Numbered from the stretch's first letter, positions 1 to 8,833 are shown. The stretch: 64,000 nucleotides of DNA from Microlunatus speluncae (GCF_009299835.1 NZ_VKCZ01000007.1:290827-354826); one strand, 5' to 3'. The notes: generated by a model from the sequence alone, not told the origin. Made by a program: numbers and translations.

Positions 1-401
1 GCTGGGGCGGGCTGGCCCGGGCCGTTCGCAGCCAGGTGCTGTCGCTGCGCACCCGCGGCTTCGTCGAGGCCGCGCGTAGCCTCGGCCTGCCGCTGCCCAA
101 CATCATCTTCCGGCAACTGCTGCCCAACGTCGCGCCGTACATCGGGATGAACATGCTGCTCACGTTCACCGGCTTCGTCTACGCCCAGGCCGGCCTGTTC
201 TTCCTCGGCGTGGTGCCGTTCACCGCCAACAACTGGGGTGTGATGCTCAACCAGGCGGTGCAGAACGGCGCGCTGCAGTCGCCGACCGCGCTGGCGTACC
301 TGTTGGCGCCGCTGAGCGCGATCCTGCTGCTGACCCTCGGCACGGTGCTGCTGCTCGACGCGGTGGACGAATTCTTCAACCCGCGACTCCGGGAGGCGTG
401 A
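1..401 (+). CDS. ABC transporter permease, DppC/OppC type (5' end outside window)
   Basis: C-terminal part of an inner-membrane permease of a peptide/oligosaccharide importer; the reading frame is open from the first bases, so the true start lies upstream. The EAA loop that docks the ATPases is visible (EAARSLGLPLPN, then RQLLPN), followed by hydrophobic membrane segments and a terminus ending FFNPRLREA, as in DppC proteins. The stop overlaps the next start (TGATG), so it is translationally coupled to the two ATPase genes that follow. The substrate cannot be read from this fragment. Confidence 0.9.
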   Translation, partial: WGGLARAVRSQVLSLRTRGFVEAARSLGLPLPNIIFRQLLPNVAPYIGMNMLLTFTGFVYAQAGLFFLGVVPFTANNWGVMLNQAVQNGALQSPTALAYLLAPLSAILLLTLGTVLLLDAVDEFFNPRLREA

Positions 402-1396
402 TGTCGGCGGCGGTCGAGGAGCAGGAAGATCAGCGGACTTTGATCAAGGTCCGCGGGCTGACCGTGACCTATCCGACCCCGGTCGGTGATCGTCCCGCCG
501 TCGCGAACTGCGACCTGGAGATCCGGCGCGGCGAGATCCTCGGGGTGGTCGGCGAGTCCGGCTCGGGCAAGTCGACGCTGGCCCTGGCGCTGCTGAACGC
601 GGTCTCCTCGCCCGGCCGGATCGCGGCCGGCGCGGTCGAGGTGGCCGGGGCGGGCGACATCACTGCCTGGTCCGGGGAAAAGCTGCGTCGTTATCGCGGG
701 GCCCGGGTCGGCTACGTCTTCCAGGCCTCGCAGAACTCGCTCAACCCGCTGAAGCGGGTCGGCAAGCAGCTGCTCGATCTCGGCCGCAGCCATGGGGTCA
801 AGGATCTGCGCGGCTTGATCATCGAGGCGCGGCGGCTCTGTGACCGGATCGGGCTGGACGGCCGGCGGGTGCTCGACTCCTACCAGCACGAGCTGTCCGG
901 CGGGATGCGGCAGCGGGTCGGGATCGTCTTCGCGCTGGTGCTCAACGCCGAGGTGTTGATCTTGGACGAGCCGACCACGGCACTGGACATGCTGAGCCAG
1001 GCCTCGGTGCTGGAGATCGTCCGGGAGATCCACGCCGAGCGGGAGCTGGCGACGATCATCATCTCCCATGATCTTGGAGTGGTGGCCGAGCTGGCCGACC
1101 GGGTCGCGGTGATGTACGGCGGCCGGCTGGTCGAGCTGGGCGATGTGGCCCGGGTGATCAGGACGCCGCGGCATCCGTACACGGCGGCGCTGATGCGGGC
1201 GATCCCGCGGATCGAGGGCGATCCCGATCTGGCCCGGCCGCTGGACGGACGACCGCCGGACCTGATGTCGGCACCGACCCGGGGTTGCGTCTTCGCCGCC
1301 CGCTGTCCGCTGGCCGAGGACTCCTGCCGGGTCGAGACGCCCGCGCTGGAGGAGTACGACGGCCGACTGATCGCCTGCCCGGTGGTGCAGCGATGA
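401..1396 (+). CDS. Oligopeptide-type ABC transporter ATP-binding protein (DppD/OppD-like)
   Basis: Cytoplasmic ATPase of a peptide/sugar importer, 331 aa. It shows Walker A GESGSGKS near residues 51-58, signature LSGGMRQRV, Walker B VLILDEPTTALD, and the Cys-containing C-terminal domain typical of Opp/Dpp ATPases (CVFAARCPLAEDSC). The ATG at 401 overlaps the permease stop; a GTG three bases upstream is possible but less likely. It is coupled through an ATGA overlap to a second ATPase, the usual DppD-DppF pairing. Family assignment is secure; the substrate is unknown. Confidence 0.93.
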   Translation: MSAAVEEQEDQRTLIKVRGLTVTYPTPVGDRPAVANCDLEIRRGEILGVVGESGSGKSTLALALLNAVSSPGRIAAGAVEVAGAGDITAWSGEKLRRYRGARVGYVFQASQNSLNPLKRVGKQLLDLGRSHGVKDLRGLIIEARRLCDRIGLDGRRVLDSYQHELSGGMRQRVGIVFALVLNAEVLILDEPTTALDMLSQASVLEIVREIHAERELATIIISHDLGVVAELADRVAVMYGGRLVELGDVARVIRTPRHPYTAALMRAIPRIEGDPDLARPLDGRPPDLMSAPTRGCVFAARCPLAEDSCRVETPALEEYDGRLIACPVVQR

Positions 1397-2490
1397 CCGA
1401 ATCGATCATGACCCGCGCCGACACCGACGAAGCGCCGACGCCGGCCATTCGGGCGACCGGGATGACCAAGGTCTTCAGCCCGCGCGGCGGCGGCTTCGTC
1501 GGCAAGGACGACGTGCATGCGCTGCGCGGGGTCGACCTGACCTTGATGCCGGGCGAGGCTGCGTCCTTGATCGGCGAGTCCGGCTGCGGCAAGACGACCC
1601 TGGGCCGGATCTTCGCCGGGCTCGAGGATGCCAGCGGTGGCACTCTCGAGTTGGCCGGTCGTGACGTCGGCCGGGCTCGGGGTCGGGCCCGGCGAGAGCT
1701 GTTCCAGCGGGTCCAGCTGATCCATCAGGATCCGTACTCGGCGCTGAATCCGGCGACCATGATCGACGAGACGCTGCGGATGCCGTTACGGATCAGGGCC
1801 AAGCAGCGGGCCGCGGCCGGCGAGACGATCGGCCGCGGCTGGGTCGACGAACGGCTGGACGAGCTGCTGGACCTGGTCGGGCTCGACCCGGCCGGCGTCC
1901 GGGACAAGTATCCGCACAAGCTGTCCGGCGGGCAGCGGCAGCGGGTCTGCATCGCCCGGGCCCTGACCCTCGATCCCGAGGTGCTGGTCGCCGACGAGGC
2001 CGTTTCCATGATCGACGTCTCGCTCCGGCTCGGCATCCTGAACGTGTTCCGCCGGTTGCGCGAGCAGCTCGGCGTGGCGCTGTTGTTCATCACCCATGAT
2101 GTGGCCACCGCCCGCTATGTCGGCGCGGGTGGGACGATCCACGTGATCTATCGCGGCCGGATCGTCGAGCAGGGCCAGACCGACGAGATCATCCAGCGCC
2201 CCGTGCATCCGTACACGCACTGCCTGTTGTCAGCGATCCCGATCATGCGCGGAGTCGAGACCGACGGCCCGGACCGGCTGCTGCCGACCGCCGGCCCCGA
2301 GGTGCACGAGGCCACCGACGGCGCCGGCGACTGCGTCTTTCGCCGCCGCTGCCCCGATGCCCAGGCCGACTGCGGCGCCATCGTGCCGCCCCTCGAAACC
2401 ATCGACCCCACCTTCGTCACCGTCGCCCCCGATCACCACCACGCCTGCCTGCACCCCCGCGTGCGCCGGGTCATCCCCGCGCCGCTCTGA
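1393..2490 (+). CDS. Oligopeptide-type ABC transporter ATP-binding protein (DppF/OppF-like)
   Basis: Second ATPase of the importer, 365 aa. Motifs: Walker A GESGCGKT, signature LSGGQRQRV, Walker B-like VLVADEAVSMID (Ala replaces the usual Pro after DE) and the C-terminal Cys motif CVFRRRCPDAQADC. An in-frame extension upstream is rejected because the ATG at 1393 overlaps the preceding stop as ATGA. It is the last gene of the operon. A second, complete operon of the same class lies at 43168-48980 on the other strand. Confidence 0.92.
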   Translation: MTESIMTRADTDEAPTPAIRATGMTKVFSPRGGGFVGKDDVHALRGVDLTLMPGEAASLIGESGCGKTTLGRIFAGLEDASGGTLELAGRDVGRARGRARRELFQRVQLIHQDPYSALNPATMIDETLRMPLRIRAKQRAAAGETIGRGWVDERLDELLDLVGLDPAGVRDKYPHKLSGGQRQRVCIARALTLDPEVLVADEAVSMIDVSLRLGILNVFRRLREQLGVALLFITHDVATARYVGAGGTIHVIYRGRIVEQGQTDEIIQRPVHPYTHCLLSAIPIMRGVETDGPDRLLPTAGPEVHEATDGAGDCVFRRRCPDAQADCGAIVPPLETIDPTFVTVAPDHHHACLHPRVRRVIPAPL

Positions 2491-2530
2491 GCAAGATCAA
2501 CCGGGGTAGCGGGCGGAGGCTCGAGTGATC

Positions 2531-2597
2531 GTTCCCTGAGCTTGTCGAAGGGCAAGGGTGATCGGGCCTGGCCCTTCGACAGGCTCAGGGAACGAAC
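2531..2597. repeat. Inverted pair of the CTTCGACA-GCTCAGGG dispersed repeat
   Basis: Two copies face each other: CCCTGAGCTTGTCGAAGGG and CCCTTCGACAGGCTCAGGG, separated by about 20 bases, forming a strong potential hairpin downstream of the transporter operon. Related copies occur near 29404, 35799-35946, 59158, 59469 and 59565. There is no T-run, so an intrinsic terminator is not demonstrated. Confidence 0.8.
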
Positions 2598-2676
2598 ACC
2601 CGAACGTCCCCTCGCCCTCGCACGCAGCCAGAGAATCACGTGGCGGGCGGCGCAGCGATCCTGGCACAGTGATCAC

Positions 2677-3636
2677 ATGACCACCCCGCCGACGTACCTG
2701 CACGGTCCGCGACTGGGCTGGACAGCGGCGCCGCAGGCGGTCCGGGACTGGGTCGAGGCGCGGGCCGGCGGGCCGATCGTGGACTGGCAGGACCGGGTCG
2801 GCGGCATGTCGACCGGGCTGGCCACCGTGGTGCACGGCAGCCGGCGGAGCGTGTTCGTCAAGGCGCTCGACGCCACGGTCAATCCTGACGGCGGACGGTT
2901 CTATCTGCGCGAGGCCGAAGCCGCGGCCCGGTTGCCGGACGCTCCGTCGATCCCGCGCCTGCTGGATCACGCCGAGCTGGCGGTCGGTGATCATCAATGG
3001 GTCGTGATCTTGTATCCGGCGGTGGCCGGCGACCCGCCGCCCCACCCCTGGCGAGCCGATGATCTTGATCGGGTGCTGGACGCCTGGCTGCCCGTACAAG
3101 AGGCACTGGCCAAGATCGACGACTGGCCGCAGAGCAATCTGGCCGCCAAACTCTTCTCCGGCTGGCAATCGATCGCCGAGGACCCGGAGGATCCCTGGCA
3201 CGAGCTCGCCGGGGACTGGCTGCCCGGGGAGGCCCGGTTCGTCGCCATGATCACCGATCCGGCGGACCTGATCGGTGCCCACGTCGACCTGCGCGCCGAC
3301 AACATCCTGCTCGGTCCGGACGGTGTCTGGTTCGTGGACTGGGCTCATCCGGACGTGGCGCCGCCGTGGTTCGACTCGTTGATCACGCTCTGCGACGTCG
3401 TGGCCTCCGGCGCTGATCGGGGCGACGGCGGCGGGATCGAGGTGCTCCGCGTGTGGTCCGATCATCCCGTCTTCGGCGGAGCCGATCCGAGCCTGTTGAT
3501 CGACGGCATCGCCGCCTTCGCGGCGTTCATGCACGCCGCCGGCCGGAAGCCGCCGCACCCCGCCGTCCCCCATGGCCGCGCCTGGCAGCGGTTGATCGCG
3601 GACCGAACGCTCCCGTTCGCCCTGCGGCACCGCTGA
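2677..3636 (+). CDS. Aminoglycoside phosphotransferase-family kinase
   Basis: 319-aa cytosolic protein of the APH/choline-kinase fold. The Brenner motif is clear (HVDLRADNILL, with catalytic Asp and Mg-binding Asn), followed by VDWAHP in place of the metal-binding DxD region. The substrate is unknown; many actinobacterial members are orphan kinases rather than resistance enzymes. The start chosen is the ATG at 2677, which has CACAGT exactly 6 nt upstream, a -10-like hexamer suggesting a leaderless transcript; longer in-frame versions run into the repeat at 2531-2597. Confidence 0.8.
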   Translation: MTTPPTYLHGPRLGWTAAPQAVRDWVEARAGGPIVDWQDRVGGMSTGLATVVHGSRRSVFVKALDATVNPDGGRFYLREAEAAARLPDAPSIPRLLDHAELAVGDHQWVVILYPAVAGDPPPHPWRADDLDRVLDAWLPVQEALAKIDDWPQSNLAAKLFSGWQSIAEDPEDPWHELAGDWLPGEARFVAMITDPADLIGAHVDLRADNILLGPDGVWFVDWAHPDVAPPWFDSLITLCDVVASGADRGDGGGIEVLRVWSDHPVFGGADPSLLIDGIAAFAAFMHAAGRKPPHPAVPHGRAWQRLIADRTLPFALRHR

Positions 3637-3686
3637 GTCGGCACATATCGATTGCTCCGGCCGACCGAACCGGGGAAGCTGACCGG

Positions 3687-3905
3687 ATGGCAGAGGGCAC
3701 GGTCAAGTTCTGGAAGTCGGAGAAGGGCTGGGGCGCGATCGCGTCGCCGGAGCTCCCCGAGGGGCTCGACGCGTTCGCCCACTTCAGCGCGATCGAGGCC
3801 GAAGGCTTCCGCGAGCTGACCCAGGGCGACCGGGTCGAGTTCGACTACGAGCCGGCCGTCCAGGACAGTTTCCGCTTCGTGGCAACCCGGGTCCGCAAGC
3901 TGTAA
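3687..3905 (+). CDS. Cold-shock-domain protein
   Basis: 72-aa single cold-shock domain, expected to bind single-stranded RNA or DNA in the cytoplasm. RNP1-like GTVKFWKSEKGWGAI and RNP2-like DAFAHFSAI are recognisable, though Trp replaces the more usual aromatic residues around FGF and the C-terminal half is divergent. The ATG at 3687 has a GGGGAAG ribosome site about 9 nt upstream. It stands alone between the kinase and a small secreted protein. Confidence 0.88.
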   Translation: MAEGTVKFWKSEKGWGAIASPELPEGLDAFAHFSAIEAEGFRELTQGDRVEFDYEPAVQDSFRFVATRVRKL

Positions 3906-3953
3906 CCCCTGTCGTCGGGCTGGAGCAAGGCTGACCCTCGCTGTGGTTGTGTG

Positions 3954-3971
3954 GGGTACGGAAACGTACCC
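3954..3971 (+). promoter_or_regulatory. GAAA-tetraloop hairpin upstream of small secreted protein
   Basis: GGGTACG, GAAA, CGTACCC: a perfect 7-bp stem closed by a GNRA tetraloop, 28 nt before the start at 4000. It may be a 5'-UTR structure or an operator; the sequence alone does not decide. Confidence 0.5.
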
Positions 3972-3999
3972 AAGACGCTCACGAGCGAGGAGGCACAAC

Positions 4000-4287
4000 A
4001 TGCCGAGCAAGCTGCGGACTGCCCTGGGATTCGGCGCCGCGACCGCCATCGCGGCCACGAGCCTGGTGGCGCTGCCGACCACGGCATCGGCCGGGATCAC
4101 CTGCACCACCGTCCGGGAGAGCACGCCGGTCCATTCCAAGCCGTGGTCGACCGCACCGGTGCTCTATCGCCTGGCCGACGACCTCGATCTCGCCTGCACC
4201 GGTGGGCCCGGCTGGTTCCGGGTCGGCCGGGACGGCGACTGGCTCGGTTACGTCAGCGCCGGCTACCTGGACACCGAGGCCGGCTGA
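4000..4287 (+). CDS. Small secreted SH3-like protein
   Basis: 95-aa protein with an N-terminal Sec signal (positive MPSKLR, hydrophobic core, Ala-rich cleavage region near TTASAG) and a mature part of about 65 residues resembling a bacterial SH3 repeat: VRESTPVHSKPWSTAPVLYR then WFRVGRDGDWLGYVS. Two Cys (in ITCTT and LACTG) could form a disulfide. Such domains often bind cell wall or mediate contacts outside the cell. The start is supported by GCGAGGAGG just upstream. The function is not established. Confidence 0.72.
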   Translation: MPSKLRTALGFGAATAIAATSLVALPTTASAGITCTTVRESTPVHSKPWSTAPVLYRLADDLDLACTGGPGWFRVGRDGDWLGYVSAGYLDTEAG

Positions 4288-4292
4288 CCCGG

Positions 4293-5081
4293 TCAGTCCA
4301 GCACCGAGAACACCAGTTCGGCCCGGTCGCGGGCGGTGGCCAGGTCCCAGACCTGGTCGGCCATCGCGTCCGGGTCGAGTGCCATCGCGGCCAGTTGCTC
4401 GGCGTTCAGCCCGGCCCCGGCCAGCTGCTCGGCGTTCTTCGCCATGGCCGCGTAGATGTCCCCGCCGAGAATGCCGCCGCCGATCACGATCGAGCCGGCG
4501 AACACGCCCCGGTCGGCGAGGGCCGCGTTGAGGGTCAGGGCGTACCGGTGCAGGGCGGCGCCGATCAGCGCCAGTTGGCCGAGCTGCGGCATCGGCCGGA
4601 TCGCGCTCAGCCCGGTCGGCAGCAGGATCGTGCCGCGCCCGCGCTCCAGCATCCCGGGCAGCACCGCCGCGACGGCGTCCACGGCACCATGCAGGAGACC
4701 CGACGACTCGCGCACCGTGTCACTGGTGATCGCCTCGATCGGCACCGGGAAGTTGCCGGGGGCCATCCCCGCCGGGCCGTAGTAGAGCACCTCGATCGGC
4801 CCGAGCCGCTGCTCGATCCGGGTCAGCGCGGCCGTCAGTTGGTCGCGGTCGAGGACATCGGCGACCTCGGCGACCGCCGTCGCCCCGTCGGCCCGCAGCC
4901 GTTCCAGATAGTCGCCGTGCCGGGTGGCCGAGCGGGAGACGACGGCGACCGGATGGCCGCCGCGGCCGAACCGGCGAGCCACGGACAGGCCCAGACCCGG
5001 CCCGACGCCGAGCACGACAACGACCCCCTGGGCCGACGCTTCGGGCGGAGCGGGCTGGGCGGCGGTCTCGACTGTGGTCAT
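4293..5081 (-). CDS. SDR-family oxidoreductase with degenerate active site
   Basis: 262-aa Rossmann-fold protein of the short-chain dehydrogenase/reductase family. The nucleotide-binding motif GVGPGLG is present near residues 25-31. The usual NNAG is replaced by YYGPAG, and no YxxxK catalytic pair is seen after the LSAIRP segment, so redox activity is doubtful or atypical. It is divergent from a TetR regulator across 96 bp holding two near-identical palindromes, so it is very probably that regulator's target. Confidence 0.78.
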   Translation of the reverse strand: MTTVETAAQPAPPEASAQGVVVVLGVGPGLGLSVARRFGRGGHPVAVVSRSATRHGDYLERLRADGATAVAEVADVLDRDQLTAALTRIEQRLGPIEVLYYGPAGMAPGNFPVPIEAITSDTVRESSGLLHGAVDAVAAVLPGMLERGRGTILLPTGLSAIRPMPQLGQLALIGAALHRYALTLNAALADRGVFAGSIVIGGGILGGDIYAAMAKNAEQLAGAGLNAEQLAAMALDPDAMADQVWDLATARDRAELVFSVLD

Positions 5082-5101
5082 GGTGATTCCCTTTCGCTAT
5101 T

Positions 5102-5123
5102 AACTTGAGGCTCTCCTCAAGTT
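5102..5123. promoter_or_regulatory. TetR-type operator 1
   Basis: Perfect palindrome AACTTGAGG-N4-CCTCAAGTT between the divergent SDR and TetR genes. A second copy lies 41 bp away, centre to centre. Confidence 0.8.
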
Positions 5124-5142
5124 ATGATGTCGACCGTAGCCT

Positions 5143-5164
5143 AACTTGAGGCTGCCCTCAAGTA
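5143..5164. promoter_or_regulatory. TetR-type operator 2
   Basis: Same 9-4-9 architecture as operator 1 with one mismatch in the outer base. It ends just before the TAGCGT -10-like hexamer (5166-5171) of the TetR gene, so bound regulator would block its own promoter. Confidence 0.78.
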
Positions 5165-5177
5165 GTAGCGTGGAGGC

Positions 5178-5810
5178 ATGCCCGAGCGGATCCGTACTCC
5201 TCGCCGCGACGCCGTCGCGAACCGGGAGAAGCTGCTCGCCGCGGCCACCGAGCTGTTCGCCGAACGCGGGCTGACCGCGCCGCTGGAGGAGATCGCCCGC
5301 CGCGGCGGTGTCAGCATCGGCACCCTCTACAACCACTTCCCCACCCGGGAGGCGTTGTTCGACGCGATCTATCCGGCCAAGCTGGCCGCGATGAACGCCG
5401 CCGGCCAGGAGGCCCTCGCCGACCCCGATCCGTGGGCGGGGTTCCGGGAATTCCTGCGGCATTCGTTCGAACTGCAGGCCGTGGACCGCGGGCTGAACGA
5501 GGCGATGACGCTGCGCTATCCGGCAGCCGCGGCGATGGCCGAGGCCTGCGATCGCGGGTACGCCGGCGTCGCGCAGATCATCGATCGGGCCCAGCGGGCC
5601 GGCGTGCTTCGGAGCGATTTCACCCTGCAGGATCTGGCCTGCCTGATCTGGGCCACCTCGCGGGTGATCACGGCCACCGTCGACATCGCGCCGCGGGCCT
5701 GGCGGCGCTACCTCGATCTCCAGCTGGACGGGCTGCGGGCCGAGGCCGCCCACCCACTCGACGGGCCGTCGCTGACGACCGAGCAGGTCGCCACCGCGAT
5801 GCGGGCCTGA
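5178..5810 (+). CDS. TetR/AcrR-family transcriptional regulator
   Basis: 210-aa regulator. The N-terminal helix-turn-helix is clear (LEEIARRGGVSIGTLYNHF, about residues 37-55), followed by a divergent ligand-binding domain. The start ATG has both GGAGG and a TAGCGT hexamer 6 nt upstream. Two palindromes in the shared promoter support autoregulation and control of the divergent SDR gene. The ligand is unknown. Confidence 0.9.
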   Translation: MPERIRTPRRDAVANREKLLAAATELFAERGLTAPLEEIARRGGVSIGTLYNHFPTREALFDAIYPAKLAAMNAAGQEALADPDPWAGFREFLRHSFELQAVDRGLNEAMTLRYPAAAAMAEACDRGYAGVAQIIDRAQRAGVLRSDFTLQDLACLIWATSRVITATVDIAPRAWRRYLDLQLDGLRAEAAHPLDGPSLTTEQVATAMRA

Positions 5811-5951
5811 CGCTGGTCGCAGCCCGGATCATCCTGCAGGCTCAGGCCGATCCACCTCAGGTCCCAGATCGGTCGGCCCGCGGTCCCCAGTCCGGCCACC
5901 GAGGCCCCGAAACCGCTGTAGTCGTTGGGTTTCCGTGGCACCGTGGGACGC

Positions 5952-6812
5952 GTGACCACCCAGCAACTCGGATCCGTACCAGTGCCGACACCGACGCCCG
6001 GGCCCGCACCGACCCGGAGCCGGTACGCGAGCGGCGCCGCGATCGCCATGATCATCGGCGTCCTGGGCACGATCCTGCTGGTCCGCATCGCGGTGTTCAG
6101 TGAGTCGGGCCAGCTGATCGACGCCGAGGCGACGGAGGTGCTGCACGCGCGCCAGGAGGCGCTGGAGCCGTTGTTGTCCGCGCTCGGCACGATCTCGACC
6201 GGCACGGTGGCCGTCGCCCTGGCGGCCTGCGTGGTCCTCGCGCTGATCCGTCGCCGGTTCGCCGCGGCCGGCGCCGCCGTGTTGATCGTCGGCGGCGCGA
6301 ACGTCACCACGCAGTTGATCAAGGCCACGGTCGACCGGCCCGACTTCGGCAACGGCTTCGGCTCGCACAACAGCCTGCCCAGCGGCCACACCACGGTGAC
6401 GGTGTCGATCGTCCTGGCCGCTCTGCTGGTCGCCCCGGTCGGCCTGCGGGCGCTGACCGTCGCGCTCGGCGCGTTCGCGATCGTGTTCATCGGCATGTCC
6501 ACCGTGGTGGCCGGCTGGCACCAGACGAGCGACGTCCTGGCTGCGCTGACCGTGACGCTGGCCTGGTCCGGCCTGGCGGTGCTGCTGCTCTCACTGCGGC
6601 CGACGGAGCGGCCGAGGGGCGGCATCGGTGCCTTCTTCCTGGCGGCGTTCGGCGCCGTCGCGGCGGTGATCGCCCTGGTCGTGACCGGTGTCCGACCGTA
6701 CGACGGCTGGCACGGCGTCGAACCTGCGCTGACCGTACTCGCCGTGATCATGGGCGGGACGGCACTCACCATCGCCTGGTTCGCCCGGCTCTCCTCGGCT
6801 CACGCCCGCTGA
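5952..6812 (+). CDS. PAP2-family membrane phosphatase
   Basis: About 286-aa integral membrane protein with roughly six hydrophobic segments. It carries the PAP2 signature: KATVDRP (motif 1, Lys displaced from the textbook KxxxxxxRP), LPSGHTT (motif 2, catalytic His) and VVAGWHQTSDVLAA (motif 3, His plus Asp). Members dephosphorylate lipid phosphates such as undecaprenyl pyrophosphate or phosphatidate at the membrane surface. The GTG at 5952 is preferred over a GTG 27 nt upstream; the extra residues look non-coding. Confidence 0.82.
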   Translation: MTTQQLGSVPVPTPTPGPAPTRSRYASGAAIAMIIGVLGTILLVRIAVFSESGQLIDAEATEVLHARQEALEPLLSALGTISTGTVAVALAACVVLALIRRRFAAAGAAVLIVGGANVTTQLIKATVDRPDFGNGFGSHNSLPSGHTTVTVSIVLAALLVAPVGLRALTVALGAFAIVFIGMSTVVAGWHQTSDVLAALTVTLAWSGLAVLLLSLRPTERPRGGIGAFFLAAFGAVAAVIALVVTGVRPYDGWHGVEPALTVLAVIMGGTALTIAWFARLSSAHAR

Positions 6813-6854
6813 CCGCAGATCCGCCGAAGCAGCTCCGGCTGGCACACTTCCTGG

Positions 6855-8653
6855 GTGACCGAGACCCAGTCCTCGCCCGCGGCCGGCGTGACGATCGACG
6901 GTGGACGCTTCGTCCGCGACGGCAAACCGCACCAGCTCATCTCCGGCGCCCTGCACTACTTCCGGGTCCCGCCGGCGCTGTGGGCCGATCGGCTGCAGCG
7001 GCTGGTCGCGATGGGCTGCAACACGGTGGAGACCTATGTCGCCTGGAACTTCCACCAGCCGTGGCGGGACCGGGCTCCGTCGTTCGACGGTGATCGTGAT
7101 CTTGGTGCGTTTCTCGATCTGGCCGCGGCGGCCGGCCTGGACGTGTTGGTCCGGCCGGGGCCGTACATCTGCGCGGAGTGGGAGTTCGGCGGGCTGCCGT
7201 CCTGGCTGCTCGCCGACCCGGCCGTCCGGCGCGGACTGCGGACCAGCGAGCCCGGCTACCAAGATCAGGTCGATCGCTGGTTCGACGCGCTGGTGCCGGT
7301 GATCGCCGAGCGGCAGGTCTCCCGGGAGGGGCGAGTGATCGGCGTCCAGGTGGAGAACGAGTACGGCAGCTTCGGCAACGACCCCGTTCATCTGCGGCAC
7401 CTGCGGGACCGGTTGATCGAGCTCGGCATCGACGTCTGGCTGTTCACCTCCGACGGGCCGGGCCGGCTCTGGCTGCAGGGCGGCATGATCGACGACACCC
7501 TGGCCACGATCAACTTCGGCTCCCGGCAGGAGTCCGCCTCGCGACGCTCGCCGAGCTGCGAGCGGGACAGCCGGAGATGTGCATGGAATTCTGGAACGGC
7601 TGGTTCGATCACTTCGGCGGTGATCATCACACCCGGCCCGGCGACGACGCGGCGGCCGAGCTGGCCGGCATGCTCGCAGCCGGCCGTTCGGTGAACTTCT
7701 ACATGGCCCACGGCGGCACCAGTTTCGGTGTCTGGGCCGGGGCGAACGCCGTCGAGGACGGCGGCACCGTCGTGCTGCAACCGACCGTCTCCAGCTACGA
7801 CTACGACGCCCCGATCGCCGAGGACGGCACGCCGACCGCCAAGTTCGGCGCCTTCCGGGACGTGATCATCGCCCACACCGGCAACACGCCGCCGGAGCCG
7901 CCGCCGCTGCCGCCGCGACTGCCGGCCGCCACGGCGGCGGTGACCGAGAGCGTCTCCCTCGCCACCGTGCTGGATCGCCGGCCGGTGATCACCTCGGCGA
8001 CACCGCGCAGCTTCGAGGAGCTGGGCGTGCATCAGGGCGTGGTCCGCTATCGCACCCGGGTGGCCGGGCCGTATCCCGAGGCGTCGTTGAGCCTGGACGG
8101 CCTGGCCGATCTCGGCACCGTGATCATCGACGGGCGGATCCGGTCCCGGGTGGGCCGGAGCGCGCTCGATGATCAGTTCCCGGTCGGGCCGAGCACCCTG
8201 GAGCTGGCCGAGGAGAACGCCCTGGACGTGCTGGTCAGCTCGCTGGGCCGGATCAACTTCGGCCGCCACCTCGGCGACAGCAAGGGGTTGGCCGCGATCC
8301 GGCTCGACTTCCAGCACCTGCACGGCTATCAGCAGGCCGGCCTCGATCTGACCGAGCTGCCCGAGTTGGACTGGTCCGGCCCGGCACCGGCGGCCGGCGA
8401 GCCCGGCTTCCATCGCACCATGATCGACATCGCGACGCCCGGCGACGGCTTCCTCGCCCTGCCGGGTTGGCACCACGGCTATCTGTTCCTGAACGGCTTC
8501 AACCTGGGCCGCTACTGGAGCATCGGTCCGCAGCGCACCCTCTACGCGCCCGCGCCGCTGTGGCGACCCGGCTCGAACGAGCTCGTCGTCGCCGAACTGG
8601 GCGCCGGCTCCGGATCGGTGATCGAGCTGCGCTCCGAGCCGGACCTCGGCTGA
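6855..8653 (+). pseudogene. GH35 beta-galactosidase, frameshifted near 7536
   Basis: Glycoside hydrolase family 35 gene split between two frames. The first part (6855-about 7536) has the family N-terminus (ISGALHYFRVPP, NTVETYVAWNFHQP) and the acid/base Glu in VQVENEYGS. The second part (from about 7538, read in the -1 frame) has the nucleophile Glu in MCMEFWNGWFDHFGG and the beta-sandwich C-terminus. Continuity is restored by one extra base near GAGTCCGCC. Joined, it would be about 600 aa, a usual bacterial length, with no signal peptide. It is either a recent pseudogene or a sequencing error; codon use stays normal on both sides. Start GTG has CACACT 6 nt upstream. Confidence 0.85.
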
Positions 8654-8686
8654 CTCCGGCCGTTCGACACCTGCCCCGATCCCGGA

Positions 8687-8768
8687 CTCGCGTTTCTCTA
8701 CCTGTGGCGAGTTCCGCGGCCGGAAGCCGCATTCCCGCTCGCATTTCTCTACCTGTGGCGAGTTCCGC
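8687..8768. repeat. Two direct repeats of about 31 bp
   Basis: 8687-8717 and 8738-8768 both read CTCGC(G/A)TTTCTCTACCTG followed by TGGCGAGTTCCGC, with one mismatch and a 51-bp period. They lie between the GH35 gene and the iron-box promoter. No function is apparent. Confidence 0.75.
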
Positions 8769-8814
8769 ATCGGGAGGCGAGTCGAGTCAGCCTAGGGTTT
8801 CCGCAAGACACCCT

Positions 8815-8833
8815 TTAGGTAAGCCTTGCTTAA
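8815..8833 (+). promoter_or_regulatory. Iron box (DtxR/IdeR-type operator)
   Basis: TTAGGTAAGCCTTGCTTAA matches 14 of 19 positions of the DtxR/IdeR consensus TTAGGTTAGGCTAACCTAA and lies 67 bp before the cassette's first start codon. It predicts repression when iron is plentiful. Confidence 0.72.

Noticed and set aside
7388..8770. 460-aa minus-strand open frame over the GH35 gene
   Set aside because: Antisense to recognisable GH35 sequence; it even runs through the direct repeats at 8687-8768.
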